A stretch of 64,000 bases of DNA from Gordonia liuliyuniae. GTDB lineage: Bacteria > Actinomycetota > Actinomycetes > Mycobacteriales > Mycobacteriaceae. The notes below the pieces were generated by a model. It ran no database searches, was not told the DNA's origin, and saw only the letters and a program-made list of their open reading frames with translations. The position numbers were made by a program, and so were the translations under genes. Location of the stretch: assembly GCF_021739025.1 (NCBI RefSeq), contig NZ_JAKKOT010000003.1, positions 186,001 to 250,000 of the forward strand, written 5' to 3'. This document shows positions 8,407 to 16,396 of the stretch, in pieces (positions within the stretch are counted from its first letter, which is position 1; the number at the start of each line of letters is the position of its first letter).

Positions 8407-9108
8407 GTGGACCTGTTGCTGTTGACGTCGGAGTCGTCGCCGGACTCTGTACTGGAATCCTTAACGCTGCTACCGCACGATGTGACCTTGGCTCCGGTCG
8501 ACACATCGTCGCTGGTGAACGCGTCCGAATCAGAACTGGTGCTGGTCGATGCCCGCACCGATCTGGCCAATGCGCGCAGTCTGTGCCGCCTGCTGGAATC
8601 GACCGGTTCCCGTGTGGTCGCCGTCGTCGGCGAGGGCTCGCTGGTCGCGGTGAACCAGGACTGGGGGATAGACGACTTCCTCCTGCCCGGCACCGCCCCC
8701 GCAGAACTGGACGCCCGTCTCCGGTTGACGTTGGCGCGAGGCACCGCAACCGAACCCGAGCTGTCGGACAAGGTGACGCTGGGCGAACTCGTCATCGACG
8801 AGAGCACGTACACGGCCCGCCTGCGTGGAAAGCCGATCGACCTGACGTACAAGGAGTTCGAACTCCTCAAGTATCTCGCACAGAATGCCGGTCGAGTGTT
8901 CACCCGCGCCCAGCTGTTGCACGAGGTGTGGGGCTACGACTTCTTCGGCGGCACCCGCACCGTCGACGTCCATGTGCGACGTCTGCGCGCCAAGTTGGGT
9001 TCGGACCACGAATCGTTGATCGGCACGGTGCGCAATGTCGGCTACAAAGCGGTGAAACCGTCCGTCGGCCGTGCCGCCGACGAGTCGGGGGCAGGCGAAC
9101 CCGACTAG
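8407..9108 (+). CDS. glnR: Nitrogen response regulator GlnR (OmpR/PhoB type)
   Basis: This protein of 233 residues has a receiver-like domain (about residues 1-115) and a winged-helix DNA-binding domain (about 125-220) with VFTRAQLLHEVWGYDFFGG and TVDVHVRRLRAKLG. It matches mycobacterial GlnR (Rv0818), the global activator and repressor of nitrogen assimilation genes, almost word for word from MDLLLLTS onward. The receiver is atypical: the usual acidic pocket is incomplete, although an aspartate in VDARTDL is in the phospho-acceptor position. No sensor kinase is adjacent, as expected for GlnR. The GTG start gives MDLLLL. It is followed by mshD, as in other mycolata. Confidence 0.93.
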   Translation: MDLLLLTSESSPDSVLESLTLLPHDVTLAPVDTSSLVNASESELVLVDARTDLANARSLCRLLESTGSRVVAVVGEGSLVAVNQDWGIDDFLLPGTAPAELDARLRLTLARGTATEPELSDKVTLGELVIDESTYTARLRGKPIDLTYKEFELLKYLAQNAGRVFTRAQLLHEVWGYDFFGGTRTVDVHVRRLRAKLGSDHESLIGTVRNVGYKAVKPSVGRAADESGAGEPD

Positions 9109-9163
9109 GGACAGACTGTCGGCCGGATCGAGTCGATGGCCCGACCCACTACCCTCGGAGGCT

Positions 9164-10051
9164 ATGAGCAACTCGTTCCCGATCAGGATCGTGCGCGGTG
9201 CGTTGACCGCGGCCGACGTCGACCACGCGCTGGCAGCGCTCGATGCGGCCGAGGCCGCGGACGGGGTCGAAGCACTGAGCGAACAGCATCGTCTGGCGGT
9301 TCGGAACGGCGGGGCGTTGCACGTCGTCACCGAGCACGGCTACGCGAACGTCCTCGAACCGCGCGACGGGGAGGCTCCGATGGCCGAAGCCGTCGTCCAC
9401 CCGGACCACCGGGGCGCCGGGGAGGGGCGGGTGCTGGTCGGCGCGGTGCTCGACGCGGGAGCCGAACTCGGCGACCGTCCGCAGGTGTGGGCGCACGGCG
9501 ATCTGCCCGCCGCACGCCGCGTCGCCGCCGCGCTCGGGTTGGACCGCCATCGGGAACTGCTGCAACTGCGTCGCCCGCTGACCGAGCCGCTGCCGGAGCT
9601 GCCGGAGCGTGACGACGTCGTGGTCCGCACATACCGGCCCGGCGACGACGACGAGATCCTGCGCGTCAACAACGCGGCCTTCGACTGGCACCCCGAACAG
9701 GGCGGGTGGACACCGCAGGAGGTCGACGAGCGGACCGGGTCGTCGTGGTTCGATCCGGCAGGCGTCTTCCTCGCGTTCGACGCGGCCGACCCGGACACAC
9801 TTCTCGGCTTCCACTGGACGAAGGTCGACAAACCCGGACTCGGTGAGGTGTACGTCGTCGGCGTCGACCCGGCAGCGCAGGGCCGCGGTCTCGGCAACCT
9901 GTTGACACTCGCAGGCCTGCACTACCTGGCTGGACGAGGCCTGGCCGAGGTGGAACTGTACGTCGAGGGCGACAACACTGCGGCCCTGCACACCTACGAA
10001 CGACTCGGGTTCACGCGGTACCGCGCCGACATCACATATCGAAGGCCGTGA
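9164..10051 (+). CDS. mshD: Mycothiol synthase
   Basis: This protein of 295 residues has two tandem GNAT acetyltransferase folds (about residues 1-140 and 150-295). It catalyses the last step of mycothiol synthesis, acetylating the cysteinyl amine of Cys-GlcN-Ins with acetyl-CoA. The acetyl-CoA loop of the active C-terminal domain reads VGVDPAAQGRGLGNLL; the N-terminal counterpart reads VVHPDHRGAGEGRVL. The ATG at 9164 has CGGAGG two bases upstream, which is close but usable, and gives the usual start; a longer frame would run back into glnR. Finding mshD agrees with an actinobacterial, mycothiol-using host. A 9-base-arm hairpin lies just after the stop. Confidence 0.93.
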   Translation: MSNSFPIRIVRGALTAADVDHALAALDAAEAADGVEALSEQHRLAVRNGGALHVVTEHGYANVLEPRDGEAPMAEAVVHPDHRGAGEGRVLVGAVLDAGAELGDRPQVWAHGDLPAARRVAAALGLDRHRELLQLRRPLTEPLPELPERDDVVVRTYRPGDDDEILRVNNAAFDWHPEQGGWTPQEVDERTGSSWFDPAGVFLAFDAADPDTLLGFHWTKVDKPGLGEVYVVGVDPAAQGRGLGNLLTLAGLHYLAGRGLAEVELYVEGDNTAALHTYERLGFTRYRADITYRRP

Positions 10052-10056
10052 GCCGG

Positions 10057-10088
10057 CAGCAGGTGATTCTTCCGCCCGACACCTGCTG
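10057..10088. terminator. Possible terminator after mshD
   Basis: There is an inverted repeat CAGCAGGTG / CACCTGCTG with a 14-base loop, starting 6 bases past the mshD stop. It has no T-run, so termination is inferred from position. Confidence 0.45.
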
Positions 10089-10207
10089 TTCGCCTAGTCG
10101 ACCCGATTGTTCGTCGGCCGGCCACCGACGCGTCGACTCCGCCTAACCAGGCGTGGATAGGTTCGCTTCGAATCCCCCCGAAGCAGACCGAAAGGCCATG
10201 GACTCCC

Positions 10208-11272
10208 ATGAGCGTCAACCCCAAGCTCGTTCGCAGCGCCGGTGCCGCAGCTGCCACCGCAATGGCAGCCACCCTCGTCCTGTCCGCGTGCAGTTCCTCC
10301 GGCGAGGGCTCCATCACCGGTGAGGGCTCCACCGCTCAGCAGAAGGCGATGGAGCTGTTCGCCGACGTGCTCACCGACGACGGCGCCGTCAACCTCGACT
10401 ACACCGGATCCGGGTCCGGCGACGGCATCAAGAAGTTCATCGCGGGCGACGTCGACTTCGCGGGCTCCGACTCGCCGCTGAAAGACGACGAGGTCGCCAA
10501 GGCTCGGGAACGGTGCGGTGGCAACGACGCCTGGCACCTGCCTCTCGTCGCGGGCCCGGTCGCGCTCGCCTACAACCTCGACGGCGTCGACAAGCTCACC
10601 CTGAACGCGCCGACTCTCGCGAAGATCTTCGACTCGAAGATCACGCGGTGGAACGACCCGGCGATCGCCGCCCTCAACCCGGGCGTCGACCTGCCGTCGA
10701 CCGAGATCATCCCGGTCCACCGCAGCGACAGCTCCGGCACCACCGACAACTTCACCAAATACCTGCACGCCGCAGCCCCGCAGGACTGGCCGTACGAGCC
10801 GGGCAAGGAGTGGACGGGCCACGGCGGTTCGGCCGCAGCCAAGTCGACCGGAGTCGGCGACACCGTCAAGAAGACGGCAGGCTCGATCGCCTACGTCGAG
10901 TGGGGCTTCGCCACCGAGAACGACCTCGGCGTCTCGCAGGTCGACTTCGGCGCCGGAGCGACGCCGCTGACCGCTGAGACCGCAGGCAAGGCCCTCGACG
11001 CGGCCGAGTTCGTCACCCCGGGCAGCAAAGACCTCGTCGTCGACACCGATGCGCTGTACAAGATGAAGGAGCCGGGCGCCTACCCGCTGGTCCTCACGAC
11101 GTACGAGATCGTCTGCTCCACCGGCTATGAAGACGGCCAGGTGTCCGGCAATCTCAAGACCGCGTTCAGCACCATCGTCGACAACGGCCAGGACGGACTC
11201 GCCGAAGCCGGCTATGTGCCGCTGCCCGAGGCGTTCAAACAGACTCTGCGCGGCACGATCGACGCGCTGTGA
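10208..11272 (+). CDS. pstS: Phosphate-binding lipoprotein PstS
   Basis: This protein of 354 residues is the periplasmic phosphate receptor of the Pst importer. The signal peptide runs to the lipobox LSAC, so the mature protein is lipid-anchored at the cysteine near residue 28. Phosphate-contact loops are visible: GEGSTAQQ near the N-terminus, DFAGSDSPL, and HRSDSSGTTDNFTKYL. The ATG is 8 bases after a second in-frame-looking ATG on the leader and gives a standard signal peptide. The stop codon overlaps the pstC start (GTGA). No clear PHO-type box could be recognised in the 120 bases upstream, although induction by phosphate limitation is expected for the family. Confidence 0.95.
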   Translation: MSVNPKLVRSAGAAAATAMAATLVLSACSSSGEGSITGEGSTAQQKAMELFADVLTDDGAVNLDYTGSGSGDGIKKFIAGDVDFAGSDSPLKDDEVAKARERCGGNDAWHLPLVAGPVALAYNLDGVDKLTLNAPTLAKIFDSKITRWNDPAIAALNPGVDLPSTEIIPVHRSDSSGTTDNFTKYLHAAAPQDWPYEPGKEWTGHGGSAAAKSTGVGDTVKKTAGSIAYVEWGFATENDLGVSQVDFGAGATPLTAETAGKALDAAEFVTPGSKDLVVDTDALYKMKEPGAYPLVLTTYEIVCSTGYEDGQVSGNLKTAFSTIVDNGQDGLAEAGYVPLPEAFKQTLRGTIDAL

Positions 11273-12324
11273 CCATTCCGCACACGACTGTCGAGGATCC
11301 CGTGGACAGCAGCGCATCGACGGCTCCCGAGGCGGGGCGAGCTGCAACTGAGCAGCCCGCCCCGCCTTCGGGCCGTCGGGGTTCGTCGCGCCTGACGGAC
11401 TCGGCCGTGTCGCGGACAGGCGACCGCGTGATGCGCACGCTGTCGACCGGTTCCGGCCTGCTCGTCTCCGTCGTGATCGGTCTGATCGCGATCTTCCTGC
11501 TGATCCAGGCAGTGCCCGCGCTCGCGGGCAACACACAGAACTTCTTCACCTATCAGGGCCCGTGGGCCACGTCGGGCGATCTCGCGTTCGGCATCCCGCG
11601 CCAGTTCTACGCGACGGTCCTCGTATCGGTGATCGCATTGATCATCGCGATGCCGGTCGCGCTGGGCATCGCCCTGTTCGTCACCGAGTACGCGCCGAAA
11701 CGGGTCGCGACGCCGATCGCCTACATCGTCGACCTGCTCGCCGCCATCCCGTCGATCGTCTACGGACTGTGGGGCATCCTGGTGCTCGGCCCGGCGATGG
11801 TCGGGGTCAACACCTGGCTCGTCGGCAACCTCGGATTCCTACCGTTCTTCAGCGAACCGGACAACGCCGCCAACATGTCGACCGGCGGCACCGTCTTGAC
11901 GGCGGGCATCGTGCTCGCCGTGATGATCCTTCCGGTGATCACCGCGGTGACGCGAGAAGTGTTCGCGCAGACCCCGCACGGCCACCGGGAGGCTGCGCTC
12001 GCGCTCGGCGCCAGCCAGTGGGAGGTGATTCGGTACGCGGTCCTGCCGTTCGGCTTCTCCGGCTACATCTCGGGTTCGATGCTCGGCCTCGGTCGCGCAC
12101 TCGGCGAGACGATGGCGCTGATGCTCATCATCTCGACGGCCGGCCCGATCAACTTCAACCTGATGGAGAGCGGCGAGACGTTCGCGACGATCATCGCCAA
12201 CAACGCCGCCGAGTTCGACGACCCGCTGAAGACGGGCGCCTACATCTCGGCGGGCCTGGTGCTGTTCGCCCTCACCTTCATCGTCAACGCGGCCGCGCGC
12301 GCGGTGATCGCCAGGAAGGCGTGA
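11269..12324 (+). CDS. pstC: Phosphate ABC transporter permease PstC
   Basis: This protein of 351 residues has a longer-than-usual soluble N-terminus of about 60 residues rich in Ala, Pro and Ser, then six membrane helices. The permease EAA-type loop is near residue 240 (EAALALGASQWEVIRYAVLP). It forms the membrane channel with PstA. The GTG start overlaps the pstS stop by 4 bases, so translation is likely coupled. A conserved GRALGETMALM segment follows the loop, as in other PstC proteins. Confidence 0.94.
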   Translation: MTIPHTTVEDPVDSSASTAPEAGRAATEQPAPPSGRRGSSRLTDSAVSRTGDRVMRTLSTGSGLLVSVVIGLIAIFLLIQAVPALAGNTQNFFTYQGPWATSGDLAFGIPRQFYATVLVSVIALIIAMPVALGIALFVTEYAPKRVATPIAYIVDLLAAIPSIVYGLWGILVLGPAMVGVNTWLVGNLGFLPFFSEPDNAANMSTGGTVLTAGIVLAVMILPVITAVTREVFAQTPHGHREAALALGASQWEVIRYAVLPFGFSGYISGSMLGLGRALGETMALMLIISTAGPINFNLMESGETFATIIANNAAEFDDPLKTGAYISAGLVLFALTFIVNAAARAVIARKA

Positions 12325-12326
12325 GC

Positions 12327-13184
12327 ATGGAACTCTCGACTATGTCGACCCGGCGGAAGCTGACCGACACCACGGCGCGCGTCGGCGTGACACTGGCCGT
12401 CGTACTGGCGGTCCTGCCGCTCGGCTGGCTCTTGTGGACGCTCGTGTCACGCGGGATCGGCCCGGTCCTGGACCCCGACTGGTGGCTGCAGTCCGAGCGG
12501 TTCGGCGGTGCGGCCAACGCGATCGTCGGCACCCTGATCCAGACGGCGATCGCGGCGCTCGTCGCCGTGCCGCTCGGCGTGCTCGTCGCGATCTACCTCG
12601 TCGAATACGGGTCTCGGAAGAGCGTGCTGACACGGGTCACCACATTCATGGTCGACGTGCTGTCAGGTGTGCCGTCGATCGTCGCAGCGCTGTTCGTCTA
12701 CGCCGTCTGGCGTACGACGCTCGGCCTGCCGCGGTCAGGCCTCGTCGTGGCGCTCGCGCTGGTCCTGTTGATGGTGCCGCTCGTGGTACGCGCCACCGAG
12801 GAGATGCTGAAGATCGTCTCGCAGGATCTGCGGGAGGCGTCGTACGCCCTCGGCGTACCGAAGTGGAAGACCATTCTGCGCGTCGTCCTGCCGACCGCGA
12901 TGTCCGGGATCATCACCGGCGTCATGCTGGCCGTCGCCCGCGTGATGGGTGAGTCGGCGCCGGTCCTGATCCTGGTGGGCGCCACGCGCGCGATGAACGT
13001 CAATCCGTTCGACGGAAACCAGCAGTCACTGCCGCTGATGATGCTGCAGGAGTACAACAAGGGCCCAGGCGGCTACGAGACGGTGTGGGGTGCGGCGTTG
13101 ACGCTGGTGATCGCGGTCGCGATCGTCTACCTCATCGCCCGATTGATCTCGCAGTTCACCGGCCCCATGAGACAAGGACGTTGA
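12327..13184 (+). CDS. pstA: Phosphate ABC transporter permease PstA
   Basis: This protein of 285 residues has six predicted helices and the permease coupling loop [20 protein letters not shown] near residue 175. It is the second membrane subunit of the Pst importer. The ATG at 12327 is two bases past the pstC stop. A GTG at 12321 in the same frame would overlap that stop by 4 bases, in the style of the pstS-pstC junction, and is a realistic alternative; a later ATG (MSTRRKL) is also possible. The pstB start is two bases after this stop. Confidence 0.93.
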   Translation: MELSTMSTRRKLTDTTARVGVTLAVVLAVLPLGWLLWTLVSRGIGPVLDPDWWLQSERFGGAANAIVGTLIQTAIAALVAVPLGVLVAIYLVEYGSRKSVLTRVTTFMVDVLSGVPSIVAALFVYAVWRTTLGLPRSGLVVALALVLLMVPLVVRATEEMLKIVSQDLREASYALGVPKWKTILRVVLPTAMSGIITGVMLAVARVMGESAPVLILVGATRAMNVNPFDGNQQSLPLMMLQEYNKGPGGYETVWGAALTLVIAVAIVYLIARLISQFTGPMRQGR

Positions 13185-13186
13185 CC

Positions 13187-13963
13187 ATGGCGAAAAGCCT
13201 GACCATCGAAGACCTGAACGTCTACTACGGCGACTTCCACGCCGTCCAGGACGTCTCGGTGAAGATCCGCCCGAAGTCGGTGACCGCGTTCATCGGACCG
13301 TCGGGGTGCGGCAAGTCGACGGTGCTGCGCACGTTGAACCGCATGCACGAGGTGACGCCCGGCGCGTACACGACGGGGTCGGTGAAGCTCGACGACCTCG
13401 ACCTGTACGGCAGGAACGTCGACCCGGTCGGGGTCCGCACCACCGTCGGCATGGTGTTTCAGCGCGCGAACCCGTTCCCGACCATGTCGATCCGCGACAA
13501 CGTCGTCGCCGGGTTGAAGCTCGGCGGGGTCCGCGACAAAGCGAAGCTCGATGAGGTCGCCGAGGCGAGTCTGCGCGGAGCGAACCTCTGGAATGAGGTG
13601 AAGGATCGCCTGGACAAGCCGGGCGGCGGGCTGTCCGGCGGACAGCAGCAGCGTCTGTGCATCGCCCGCGCGATCGCCGTCTCGCCGCAGGTGCTGTTGA
13701 TGGACGAGCCGTGTTCGGCGCTCGACCCGATCTCGACGCTCGCGATCGAGGACTTGATCGCCGAGTTGAAGAGCGAGTACACGATCGTGATCGTCACCCA
13801 CAACATGCAGCAGGCGGCCCGAGTCAGCGACCAGACGGCGTTCTTCAACCTGAAGGCGACCGGCAAGCCCGGTCAGCTCGTCGAGGTCGGTGACACGTCC
13901 AAGTTGTTCTCCAACCCGGACCTGAAAGAGACCGAAGACTACATCTCCGGCCGCTTCGGGTAG
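13187..13963 (+). CDS. pstB: Phosphate ABC transporter ATPase PstB
   Basis: This protein of 258 residues is the cytoplasmic ATPase of the Pst complex (PhoT in mycobacteria). Motifs are Walker [11 protein letters not shown]-loop VFQRANPFP (normally QxPNPFP; here the loop reads RANPFP), signature LSGGQQQR, Walker [13 protein letters not shown] and the H-loop VTHNMQQA. The ATG gives [15 protein letters not shown], and ACAAGGACG upstream serves as the ribosome site. The operon order pstS-C-A-B is complete. phoU is nearby but on the other strand and separated by an aldehyde dehydrogenase. Confidence 0.95.
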   Translation: MAKSLTIEDLNVYYGDFHAVQDVSVKIRPKSVTAFIGPSGCGKSTVLRTLNRMHEVTPGAYTTGSVKLDDLDLYGRNVDPVGVRTTVGMVFQRANPFPTMSIRDNVVAGLKLGGVRDKAKLDEVAEASLRGANLWNEVKDRLDKPGGGLSGGQQQRLCIARAIAVSPQVLLMDEPCSALDPISTLAIEDLIAELKSEYTIVIVTHNMQQAARVSDQTAFFNLKATGKPGQLVEVGDTSKLFSNPDLKETEDYISGRFG

Positions 13964-13972
13964 GCACTGCCG

Positions 13973-13996
13973 GGCGGCGGGGCGAGCCCCGCCGCC
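13973..13996. terminator. GC-rich hairpin between convergent pstB and aldehyde dehydrogenase
   Basis: A perfect repeat GGCGGCGGGG / CCCCGCCGCC with a 4-base CGAG loop lies 9 bases past pstB and about 20 bases past the stop of the opposing gene. It probably works in both directions. Confidence 0.7.
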
Positions 13997-14015
13997 GGCC
14001 GAGCCGAGTGGTTGG

Positions 14016-15440
14016 TCAGGCGAAGCCGAGCAGCGACTTCACTTCGAGGAACTCGTCGAAGGCGTAGTCGCTCCATTCGCGGCCGTTGCCGCTGCGCTTG
14101 TAGCCGCCGAACGGCGCGGACGGGTCGGGAGACGCCGAGTTGAGCGAGATCGAGCCGGCGCGCAGCTTGGATCCGATGCGGCGGACTTCGTCGACGTCCT
14201 CGCCGGAGACGTACCCGGCCAACCCGTACTCGGTGTCGTTGCCGATGGCGACGGCCTCGTCGACGTCGTCGTAACCGATGACCACGAGGACCGGACCGAA
14301 GACCTCCGTCTGGGCGATCTCCATGTCGTTGGTGACGCCGGTGAAGACGGTCGGCTTCACGTAGTAGCCGGTGTCGAGTCCGTCGGGACGGCCGGGGCCG
14401 CCGACGACGGGGGTCGCACCGTCGCCGACCGCGCGTTCGATGAGGCCCTGGATCTTGTCGAACTGGACTTCGGAGACGACCGGACCCAACTGAACCTTGG
14501 TGTTGGGGTCGCCGACGGTGATCGCGGCCGCCGCCTGCTCGATGGCGGCCTGTACCTCGTCGAGACGCGCGGCGGGCACGATCATGCGGCTCGGCGCGTT
14601 GCACGACTGCCCCGAATTCAACATCATCGTCGACACACCCGCAGCGACGTTGGCGGCGAGCGACGCGTCGTCGAGGAGGATGTTGGGGCTCTTGCCGCCG
14701 AGTTCCTGGGCGACCCGCTTGACCGTGGGCGCCGCGTTCTTGGCGACCTCGATGCCGGCACGGGTCGAACCGGTGAACGAGATCAGATCGATGTCCGGAT
14801 GCGAGGCGAGAGCGGTGCCGACGCCCGGGCCGTCGCCGTTCACCAGGTTGAACACGCCTGCGGGGACGCCTGCCGCGTCGAAGATCTCGGCGACGATCGC
14901 CGACGAGAACGGTGCGACCTCGCTCGGCTTCAGGACCATGGTGCAACCGGTCGCGAGTGCCGGAGCCACCTTGCACATCACCTGGTTGAGCGGCCAGTTC
15001 CACGGCGTGATGAAGCCGCACACGCCGATCGGCTCCTTGACGATGCGCGAGGTCCCGCGATCTTCCGCGAACGAGAACGTCTTGAGTGCTTCGGCCGCGG
15101 TCGCCAGGTGGGCGATGCCGAGCGGCACGTGGGCGGCGGCGGCCAGTCCGGCGGGCGCGCCCATCTCTTCGGTGACCGCGGCGGCGAGATCGTCCGCACG
15201 CCTCTGGTATTCGGCGATGACGGCGCCGAGGACGGCGACCCGCTCGTCGACGGTGGTCTGCGACCACGAGTCGAATGCGCGTCGTGCTGCGGCGACGGCA
15301 GCGTCGACATCGGCCGATCCGCCGATCGCGACCGTTCCGGCGGCCTTCTCGGTCGCCGGGTTGATGACGTCCAGGGCGCCTGCGCCGCTCGCGGGCGCGA
15401 CCCACTGGCCGTCGATGTAGAACTGGTTGAGGTCAGGCAT
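14016..15440 (-). CDS. NAD(P)-dependent aldehyde dehydrogenase
   Basis: This protein of 474 residues is a full-length ALDH. The catalytic cysteine lies in NSGQSCNAPSR (about residue 284), the general-base glutamate in QELGGKSPN (about 250), and the oxyanion asparagine in TPWNWPLNQ (about 150). The FTGSTRAG motif is the nucleotide-binding turn. It oxidises an aldehyde to its acid; the substrate cannot be told from sequence, though the layout resembles the broad-specificity ALDHs of mycolata. It is not part of the Pst system: it is convergent with pstB and has its own upstream palindrome at 15531-15548, suggesting control by a local or distant TetR-type regulator. Confidence 0.9.
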   Translation of the reverse strand: MPDLNQFYIDGQWVAPASGAGALDVINPATEKAAGTVAIGGSADVDAAVAAARRAFDSWSQTTVDERVAVLGAVIAEYQRRADDLAAAVTEEMGAPAGLAAAAHVPLGIAHLATAAEALKTFSFAEDRGTSRIVKEPIGVCGFITPWNWPLNQVMCKVAPALATGCTMVLKPSEVAPFSSAIVAEIFDAAGVPAGVFNLVNGDGPGVGTALASHPDIDLISFTGSTRAGIEVAKNAAPTVKRVAQELGGKSPNILLDDASLAANVAAGVSTMMLNSGQSCNAPSRMIVPAARLDEVQAAIEQAAAAITVGDPNTKVQLGPVVSEVQFDKIQGLIERAVGDGATPVVGGPGRPDGLDTGYYVKPTVFTGVTNDMEIAQTEVFGPVLVVIGYDDVDEAVAIGNDTEYGLAGYVSGEDVDEVRRIGSKLRAGSISLNSASPDPSAPFGGYKRSGNGREWSDYAFDEFLEVKSLLGFA

Positions 15441-15530
15441 GTAGTCCGCCGTTCTATGAGGAGGGTGGGTCTCTTCGATTACAGACGCTCGGCGATCGGA
15501 TTGGGGGCCGAACGCGTAACACCACGGGTC

Positions 15531-15548
15531 TGATAACGAACGTTATCA
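15531..15548. promoter_or_regulatory. Palindromic operator upstream of the aldehyde dehydrogenase
   Basis: A perfect palindrome of TGATAACG and CGTTATCA separated by AA lies about 90 bases before the aldehyde dehydrogenase start. The size and symmetry suit a TetR-family dimer. No regulator gene lies next to it, so the binder is unknown. Confidence 0.55.
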
Positions 15549-15562
15549 AAAAGTCTGTGGGA

Positions 15563-15633
15563 ATGAGATCAGTCCGCTCATCGGTCGTCGGCGGCAATGT
15601 GCCCTCGCGGCGCGATGAGCGGACTGATCTCAT
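15563..15633. repeat. 21-base perfect inverted repeat downstream of phoU
   Basis: The arms at 15563-15583 and 15613-15633 (starting ATGAGATCAGTCC) are exact complements, with a 29-base loop. The element begins 26 bases past the phoU stop, so it probably ends phoU transcription. It also lies just upstream of the aldehyde dehydrogenase operator, between two genes pointing the same way. Confidence 0.75.
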
Positions 15634-15658
15634 CTGTACTCGTCCGCGTCGCGAACGT

Positions 15659-16321
15659 CTACGACGCTTCGAGCAGTTGTTCCGGCGTCTTGCCGGTGGC
15701 CTGGAAGACGACCCGTCGAGCGATCAGTACCGCGTGATCGGCGTACCGCTCGTAGTAGCGACCGAGGAGCGTCACGTCGACGGCCGCGGAGACACCGTGC
15801 CCCCATTCGCGGTCCATCATGACAGTGAACAGGTGGCGGTGGAGGTCGTCCATCGCGTCGTCATCGTCGATGAGTGCGAGCGCGTCGTGGTAGTCCTGGC
15901 TCTCGACGATCCGGCGCGCGTTTCCGGCGAGTTCGACGGCGAGCCTGCCCATCTCCTCGAAGTAGCCTGCGACTTCGTCGGGGAGAACGTTCGCGGGGTG
16001 GCGGCGGCGCGCGACTTTCGCGACGTGGAGCGCAAGAGCGCCCATCCGGTCGATCTCGGAGACGAGCTGGAATCCGGAGACGATGGACCGGAGATCGCCC
16101 GCGACGGGCGCCTGCAGCGCCATCAGTTGGAAGGCGAGGTCTTCGGCTTCGACAGACTTCTCGGTGACCGTGTCGTGGTCGGAGATCACTTGCTCGGCGA
16201 GCTCCAGGTCGGCTTCGAGGAGCGCCTGGGTGGCCAATTCCATCTCACGACCGACCTCGTCGATCATCTGGCCGAGAACAGTGTTCAGGGCAGCCATCTG
16301 CTCCTGGTACGCGTCACGCAT
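15659..16321 (-). CDS. phoU: Phosphate transport regulator PhoU (PhoY-type)
   Basis: This protein of 220 residues is made of two tandem three-helix PhoU repeats, with the metal-binding acidic motifs ExxxD seen around LVSEIDRMG in repeat 1 and [11 protein letters not shown] in repeat 2. PhoU links the Pst transporter to the sensor kinase (SenX3/PhoR), keeping the phosphate regulon off when phosphate is plentiful. In mycobacteria the PhoY proteins also affect persister formation. It corresponds to Rv0821c (PhoY2), lying opposite to the pst genes and separated from them by an aldehyde dehydrogenase. The ATG gives [12 protein letters not shown], the usual family start. Confidence 0.92.
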   Translation of the reverse strand: MRDAYQEQMAALNTVLGQMIDEVGREMELATQALLEADLELAEQVISDHDTVTEKSVEAEDLAFQLMALQAPVAGDLRSIVSGFQLVSEIDRMGALALHVAKVARRRHPANVLPDEVAGYFEEMGRLAVELAGNARRIVESQDYHDALALIDDDDAMDDLHRHLFTVMMDREWGHGVSAAVDVTLLGRYYERYADHAVLIARRVVFQATGKTPEQLLEAS

Positions 16322-16396
16322 AGACCGAGTGTACTGATCGTCGGGGGAACGAATGTGCAGGCCGGAGTGAATCCGACGTGAACTCTGGGAGGCATG

